Source: Dugong dugon
Taxonomy: Eukaryota; Chordata; Mammalia; Sirenia; Dugongidae
Assembly (NCBI GenBank): GCA_030035585.1
Contig: CM057462.1
Location: 93,455,234-93,519,233 of the forward strand
Length of the DNA stretch: 64,000 nt
Reading direction: 5' to 3'
In this document: positions 59,245-64,000 of the stretch, in pieces
Layout of the letters: each line of letters begins with the position of its first letter
Numbering within the stretch: position 1 is the first letter of the stretch
Program-made: the position numbers and the translations under genes
The notes under the pieces: generated by a model
The model's database searches: none
The model's input: only the letters and a program-made list of their open reading frames with translations
Told to the model about the DNA's origin: nothing

Positions 59245-59621
59245 TAAGAAGATCAGACTTAATGGTCCGACTGAGACTGGAGGAACCCCAGAAATCATGG
59301 CCCCTGGAGTCTCTATCAGCCCAGAACTAAAACAATTTCTGAGGCCAACTCTTCAGACAAAGATTGGACTGGACTGTGGGACATAAAGTGATACTCGTGA
59401 AGAGTGTGCCTCTTAGCTCAAGTAGATAGAAGAGACTAAATGGGCAGCTTCTGTCCGGAGGTGAGATGGGAAGGCAGAGAGGGCTAGGAGCTGGTTGATT
59501 GGACATGGGGAATCACAGGTGGAAAGGAGGAGTGTGCTGTCACAGTATAGGGAGAGCAATTAGGGTCACATGACAATGTATGTATAAATTTTTGTATGGG
59601 AAAAAAATTTAAAAAAAAGAA
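59245..59621 (+). mobile_element. L1 3' UTR only, sense, 12-bp target duplication
   Basis: Closely matches 6770-7130: gatcagacttaatggtccga, ctgagactggaggaacccca, gcttctgtccggaggtgaga, tgtataaatttttgtatggg, then A-rich. Perfect agaatttgctag duplication at 59233-59244 and 59622-59633. Confidence 0.95.
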
Positions 59622-59921
59622 AGAATTTGCTAGTGGACAAGACAGACCAGTATTATAATGTGGTAAACTCTTAATTTAGAGATGTGCACAGGATGCTTTG
59701 TTAGCTCCCAGAAGCAGCACCAGACCCCACATGGGTTGACAGGGCTGAAGGTGGGAAGGAGTGAGTTGGTTGGGAAGGCTTCCTGAAGGAGACACTCAAA
59801 CTGAAGCATGAAGCGCAACAGCAAGATGAAGGAAGGTGGGGAGGGTGAGCCAGGCAGAAGGAGCATCATGAGCTTAACACCATGGATGTTAAAATGAAGT
59901 ATCAGTTACTCCAGTGCTTAT

Positions 59922-60090
59922 GGAAACCCTGGTGGCGCAGTGGTTAAGTGCTATGTGGGCTAACCAAAAGGTCGGCAGTTCGAATCCACCTGGCACTACT
60001 TGGAAACTATAGGGCAGTTCTACTCTGTCCTATAGGGTCGCTGTGAGTTGGAATCCACTCGATGGCAGTGGGTTTGGTTTTTTGTTTTTT
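59922..60090 (+). mobile_element. AfroSINE, short subfamily, full length, sense
   Basis: The cleanest copy here: ggaaaccctggtggcgcagt, caaaaggtcggcagttcgaa, gtcctatagggtcgctgtga, atggcagtgggtttggtttt, T-rich end. gtgctt repeats on both sides. Confidence 0.95.
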
Positions 60091-60459
60091 CCGTGTGCTT
60101 GTAATTAGCAGAGATGGGAAGCCATCCAGGAGGTATTTAGATGCAAAGTGAAGGGAGCCTAGCACTAAAGTTTGGCCAAAAATAATCAACACAGATACGG
60201 AAATGTTGCTAAAATGTACGTTAGTCCTTTACATGTATAGCACAAGATGGTTTTTAACATACACAGCACTCTGTAACTGAGATTCTAGAGCCTAGTATCC
60301 AAACTTAAATTCCAGACTCAGCACTGCCAAAGCTGAGAAACTTATTTTGGCTCTTGATCTCTGAATCATGTTAATGACATCACTATTTCCCCAGCCTCTG
60401 AACTTAGAAACCATGACCTTATCCAAGGCTGCCATCTCCCCTGGCATCTGCACCAGTCA

Positions 60460-60803
60460 AGTCCATTTGGTCACCAAATTCCATCTACTCTGTACTTGAA
60501 AGGTCTCTTAAAGAAGCCAGCTGTTTGCTCACTTCCAAACACTGTTCTGACCTGCTTCAGGTCCTCGCCATCTCTTCGGGGCCATGCTTCAGCCGTCTGT
60601 CCTCTGAGCCTCTGATCCTTCCCTCCTTCGGTCCAGCCTCCTCATTTTCCCGGCGGATCTTGTGAAAGCATGCCTTCTATCAGCACCACCACCCCATTGC
60701 CCATTACTAAATCCTAACTTCTAGCTTCCACCACTCTTCTCTATCTGGTCTTAGCTTGCCTTTCAAGCCTCCTCATCTCCCATTCTCCCCCACCCCACTC
60801 CCC

Positions 60804-60806
<3 letters not shown>
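60460..60806 (-). mobile_element. L2-like or similar old LINE, possible, antisense
   Basis: Pyrimidine-rich text (ctgacctgcttcaggtcctc, tcttagcttgcctttcaagc) resembles a widespread old repeat seen again at 61640-62110. Weak. Confidence 0.35.

Positions 60807-60852
<46 letters not shown>
60807..60852 (+). repeat. (AC)23 microsatellite
   Basis: Forty-six bases of uninterrupted AC repeat, likely polymorphic and useful as a marker. Confidence 0.97.
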
Positions 60853-60854
<2 letters not shown>

Positions 60855-60935
60855 GGCTTTTCACCATTCCCGGAATCCACCAGATCCTTTCAGGCTACCA
60901 AACCTTTGCATGTTCTTGCCCCTGCCCATCATCCC

Positions 60936-61133
60936 GCGATGGTGCAAACAGTTAACATGCTTGGCTGCAATCCAAAGGTTGGAGGTCTGAGTCCACCCAG
61001 AGGCACCTCAGAAGAAAGTCCTGGCAATCTACTTCAAAAAAATCAGCCACTGAAAACCCTATGGAGCATAGTTCTACACTGACATACGCGGGGTCTCCAT
61101 GAGTTGGAGTCAACATGATGGCAACTCATTGGT
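60936..61133 (+). mobile_element. AfroSINE (longer subfamily), sense
   Basis: Shows gatggtgcaaacagttaaca, ccagaggcacctcagaagaa, tcctggcaatctacttcaaa, ggtctccatgagttggagtc and atgatggcaac. Confidence 0.92.
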
Positions 61134-61639
61134 TAAGCTCCTGCCTATAATACCTTTCCACCCCTTTCTTTACCTAGTGACTCCTTCTTTCCCATCAAGA
61201 GCACCTTAAGTGTCACCTCCTCTAGTCTCCTAAGCAAGTTAACTGGCTTCATTATTCCTTCCTTTTGTTATTCCTCAGTTTTAGCACATGTACACTGCCC
61301 CTTCTTGACTGTGGCCCTCTTGGGGGCACTGGGGCCTTGTCTTACCCCTTTTTCTGTTTAGCCCTTAGCCTACCTCCTGGCACCAAGAAGGCACTAGGTA
61401 ATGATAGACACATACACCAGTGAAATCTCCCCTTTCTGTGCTAAATTCTTTGGGGCTACAACCCTGAGTTTCTGGCTAGACATTTCCATATATGTGACCC
61501 ACAGGCTCTCAAAACCAATGCATGCGAAAACAAAATTCACTTTCTTCCCTGAGACTCAGGGTCTCAGAGTGTCCCTCTCTAGTCACCCTGACTCAAAGGT
61601 GTAGTTGCCTTTAACCATCCATCACCCCCCACATCCCTT

Positions 61640-62760
61640 CCCATCCAATCACTCAGCAACTTCTTCCATTGTTTCCCCCCTGAATATCTTTCAGTCTGTT
61701 CAATTCCTCTATAGTTTTACTTCTTCATCTTTCATCTGAGCTATTGCAGTAACCTCTAACTCCCCCCTCTCTTCCTTCCATTCATTTCTCCAAATTGTCA
61801 CCATAACTATCTTTTGATCAATGCCATTTTTCGGTCTTCTTAAAACCCTGTAATGTTTTTCCATTTTCTGTTTTCTGGCAAGGCCTTTATAATCTGACTT
61901 TAAGTTACCTTTCCACCTTCCCCTTGCCTTTTCCTCCAGCTGCTTGCTATCACTCATCCTAGCCACATGGTACAGTAATGGCCTTACGTTTCCATGACTC
62001 TGTCTCTGTTCATCCTCTCCCCTTGCTGTGTCTACTTACCCAACTCCTGCTCATTCATTGAAGCTCGACTAAAATCTGAAACTTTCTTACGCCAGCCAGC
62101 CAGAATTAGTTATTCCCTCTTCTGGATTTCAGTTATACCTCAATTATAGCACTTACAGAGGGACAGTGGTGGTTCAGTGGTAGAATTCTCATCCTCCATG
62201 TGGGAGACCGGGGTTTGATTCCCAGCCCATGCACATCAGCACAGACACTGCCTATCCGTCAGTGGAGGCTTGTGTGTTGCTATGATGCTGGGAAGGTTTC
62301 AGTGGAGTTTCCAAACTGAGACAGACTAAGAAGAAAGGCCTGGTGGTCTACTTCCAAAATTCAGCCAATGAGAGCAATATGGATCACAACAGTCCAAACT
62401 CCTTATGCATGGGATCACCACGAGTTAAGGCTGACTCAGTGGCAGCTAACAACAACATAGCATTTACCATTTTCTGCATTTCAATAAACTTAGCTTTGTG
62501 AAGATCTTGTGTCATATTCTGTTGTGAAAACCTCAGGGAAAGGAGACGCCTCTTATTTGTGTTTCACAGTCTTCCCCTCCCTCAGCCCCATAATGGTCTT
62601 CAGTAAATGAATAATTGAACTGAGCTATTCTTGTACTTGTTTTATTTCTCAAGCACTAGCTTTTGAGTTCCTTGTGCAGGGACTGCATTTTCATCTGGGT
62701 GTCTACTGCCATGTCTTATACATAGTAGTGCCCAATAAATATTTGTTGAATTGGACTGTT
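61640..62760 (-). mobile_element. L2-type LINE, antisense, interrupted by SINE
   Basis: Shows agctattgcagtaacctcta, ctgtttgttgaat-type end (gcccaataaatatttgttga at about 62730) and gagttccttgtgcagggact, the reversed L2 3' end. A SINE at 62157-62456 interrupts it at atagca(c/t)ttac. Confidence 0.65.
62157..62456 (+). mobile_element. tRNA-Gly-headed SINE with RTE 5' and 3' ends, sense
   Basis: The A box tggttcagtggtag (62170-62183) and B box ggtttgattcc (62212-62222) form a tRNA-Gly-like head. The body (ttgctatgatgctgggaagg, gagacagactaagaagaaag, gcctggtggtctacttccaa) matches the first part of the RTE LINE at about 16270-16440. The tail (cagtggcagctaacaacaac) matches the RTE 3' end. Flanks atagcacttac (62146-62156) and atagcatttac (62457-62467). 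Confidence 0.9.
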
Positions 62761-62827
62761 AAATAATTCTATCATTTGAGAAACGTCTCATTGAAGACAG
62801 AGAATTGCCTTTCTCATTTTTGCACAG

Positions 62828-62918
62828 AGCATGCATTTTCAACCACCAACTATTCCTGCTTGGCTGTGTGCAAGCACATCAGTTTTATAGCCACAAATGT
62901 GACTAGCACAACCCACGG
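62828..62918 (+). other. Candidate cryptic or alternative CACHD1 exon (91 nt)
   Basis: A tract CCTTTCTCATTTTTGCACAG ends at 62827 and a near-consensus donor, CGG|GTGAGT, begins at 62919. Between them only one of three frames is open, and it is the frame left by exon 19 (G + AG). Its peptide would read (E)HAFSTTNYSCLAVCKHISFI then ATNVTSTTH. The length is 91 nt, so inclusion would shift the frame of the normal terminal exon. I do not recognise the peptide. It could equally be chance inside intron or part of an old repeat. Confidence 0.3.
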
Positions 62919-63397
62919 GTGAGTACTGATAGATGCTAACTGTAGATGCAGCGGAAATATTAATGAGCTGTCACTTCTCAACATTTTTAAAGGGGATTTT
63001 TGCAATATTTAAAAACATGCCAAGATTCTTGGAATGGAATCCTTTGATCAACAAGGGCATTTTCTTTTGAAACATGTATTACTTAGAATACTAAAAGAAA
63101 TTAATCTTTCAATACAGTGAGCCAGCTTATATGGAGAATAGTTGATTCCTCTGTTAGTTGCTGTCGGCATTATAGATATATGTGTGGAGTTGGTGTTTTA
63201 TTAGGTACTGGAACTTTGGGGAAGTTCCTTAGGCTCTCTGATCTTCCTTTCCCTCGCTCATCTACAAAATGGACATGGAAGTATGTGCCTCATTGATATG
63301 CAGGAATTTCATGAAACAGGTGCCTGCTCTGTTGCAGGGGCAGGGAAGGGTGGCCATGGCTTTTGTCACGACATGTCAACCCTCTCCCTTCTCAACC

Positions 63398-64000
63398 TTT
63401 TTTTTTTTTTTGGTGTAAATATACATAGCCAAAGATACACCATTTCAAAAATTTCTACATGCACCGTTCAGTGACATCGACCACACTCTTCCAGTTGTGC
63501 TGCTATTCTCACTTTAGATGAAGGTTTACAGAACAAAATAGTTTCTCATTAAACAGTTAGTATACATGTTGCCCTATGACAATGGTTAACGGCCCCACTA
63601 CACGTCATCACTGTCCTTACTCAACCTTGGGTTCCCTATCACCAGCTTTCCTGTCCCCTTCTGCCTTCTAGTCCTTGTCCCTGGACTGCTGTGCCTAATT
63701 AGTTCCATTTTGGTTTATGGGGCTGTCCAATCCCCGGCTGAACAGTGAACCTCGGAAGTGACTTCACCACTGAGCTAAAAGGGTGTCTGGGGTCCATACT
63801 CTTGGGGTTTCTCCAGTCTCCTTTAGGCCAGTAAATCTGGTATTTTTAGAATTTTGTTAGAATTTTGTTCTACATCCTTCTCCAGCTCTGTCCAGAACCC
63901 TTTGTTGTGATCCCAGTCAGAGCAGTCAGTGGTGGTAACCGGGCACCATCTAGCCGTTCTGGACTCTGTCTGATGGAGGCCTTGGTAGCTGTGGTCCATT
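63398..64000 (-). mobile_element. L1 3' end, antisense, running off the window
   Basis: Starts with poly-T (63398-63411), then reverses the lineage L1 3' UTR: gtttctcattaaacagttag, tgccctatgacaatggttaa, ctatcaccagctttcctgtc, gtcagtggtggtaaccgggc. Matches 41740-42240 and the chain at 22947-23601. The left part (gatacaccatttcaaaaatt, gttcagtgacatcgaccaca) is part of the same element. Confidence 0.88.

Noticed and set aside
61709..61966. 85-codon minus-strand frame rich in Lys/Glu
   Set aside because: Lies in an antisense L2-type repeat and shows no homology I recognise.
62160..62230. tRNA-Gly gene candidate
   Set aside because: A and B boxes are present but the arms are mismatched and the sequence continues into a SINE body with target duplications; it is a SINE head, as is the antisense one near 31200.
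54812..64000. Terminal CACHD1 exon (tail after SDHG)
   Set aside because: I looked for an AG followed by a frame encoding the expected Y-S-T-M-S-P start and found none; it must lie beyond the window.
1..64000. CRISPR array, phage, operon or secretion system
   Set aside because: Exon-intron structure and mammalian retrotransposons throughout; no regularly spaced direct repeats or prokaryotic gene packing.

Overview
The window is mammalian nuclear DNA and lies almost entirely inside one protein-coding gene, CACHD1 (VWA and Cache domain containing 1, an alpha2delta-like type I membrane protein), read on the + strand. Nineteen internal coding exons run from 9547 to 54811. Every one is bounded by AG/GT, every phase joins, and together they give 2,580 nt (860 codons) without a stop or frameshift. 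The first exons (signal peptide, N-terminal domain, start of the VWA domain) lie upstream of the window. The last exon or exons, with the end of the cytoplasmic tail, lie downstream. Positions 1-9546 and 54812-64000 are therefore intron as far as I can see.

The host is an afrotherian, most likely a paenungulate (elephant or sirenian). About twenty copies or fragments of the tRNA-derived AfroSINE family are scattered over the window. Several carry the 3' end shared with an RTE-type LINE, and a nearly complete RTE LINE sits at about 16240-19382. There is also a lineage-type L1 with a characteristic 3' UTR, seen as a long element at 1-7140 and as several truncated copies on both strands. Older mammalian repeats (MIR, L2, MER5A, Tigger, ancient L1, LTR pieces) form the substrate.

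Layout: 1-7140 decayed L1; 7140-9546 intron with old repeats; 9547-15521 exons 1-2 (end of VWA, linker); 15522-21567 intron with MIR, an AT-rich hairpin, the RTE LINE and an antisense L1 ending just before exon 3; 21568-24224 exons 3-5 (first Cache-like module and linker); 24225-35544 long introns with Tigger, a solo LTR and SINEs, plus exon 6; 35545-37542 exons 7-9 and, after a 7-kb intron with nested L1/SINE, exons 10-12 at 44595-46182 (second Cache module); 48127-51036 exons 13-16 (cysteine-rich juxtamembrane region); 52606-54811 exons 17-19 (transmembrane segment and basic/acidic cytoplasmic tail); 54812-64000 intron rich in nested repeats.

There is no bacterial-type operon, CRISPR array or phage. 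The more interesting signals are: a possible unannotated 91-nt exon at 62828-62918 that is open in the CACHD1 frame; SINEs that are composites of a tRNA-Gly-like head with both ends of the RTE LINE; several nested insertions whose order can be read from target-site duplications; a chain of three L1 3' ends inside a single target duplication; a frame-length 87-bp intron; and a symmetric exon carrying the only transmembrane helix seen. Exon numbers below are local to this window.
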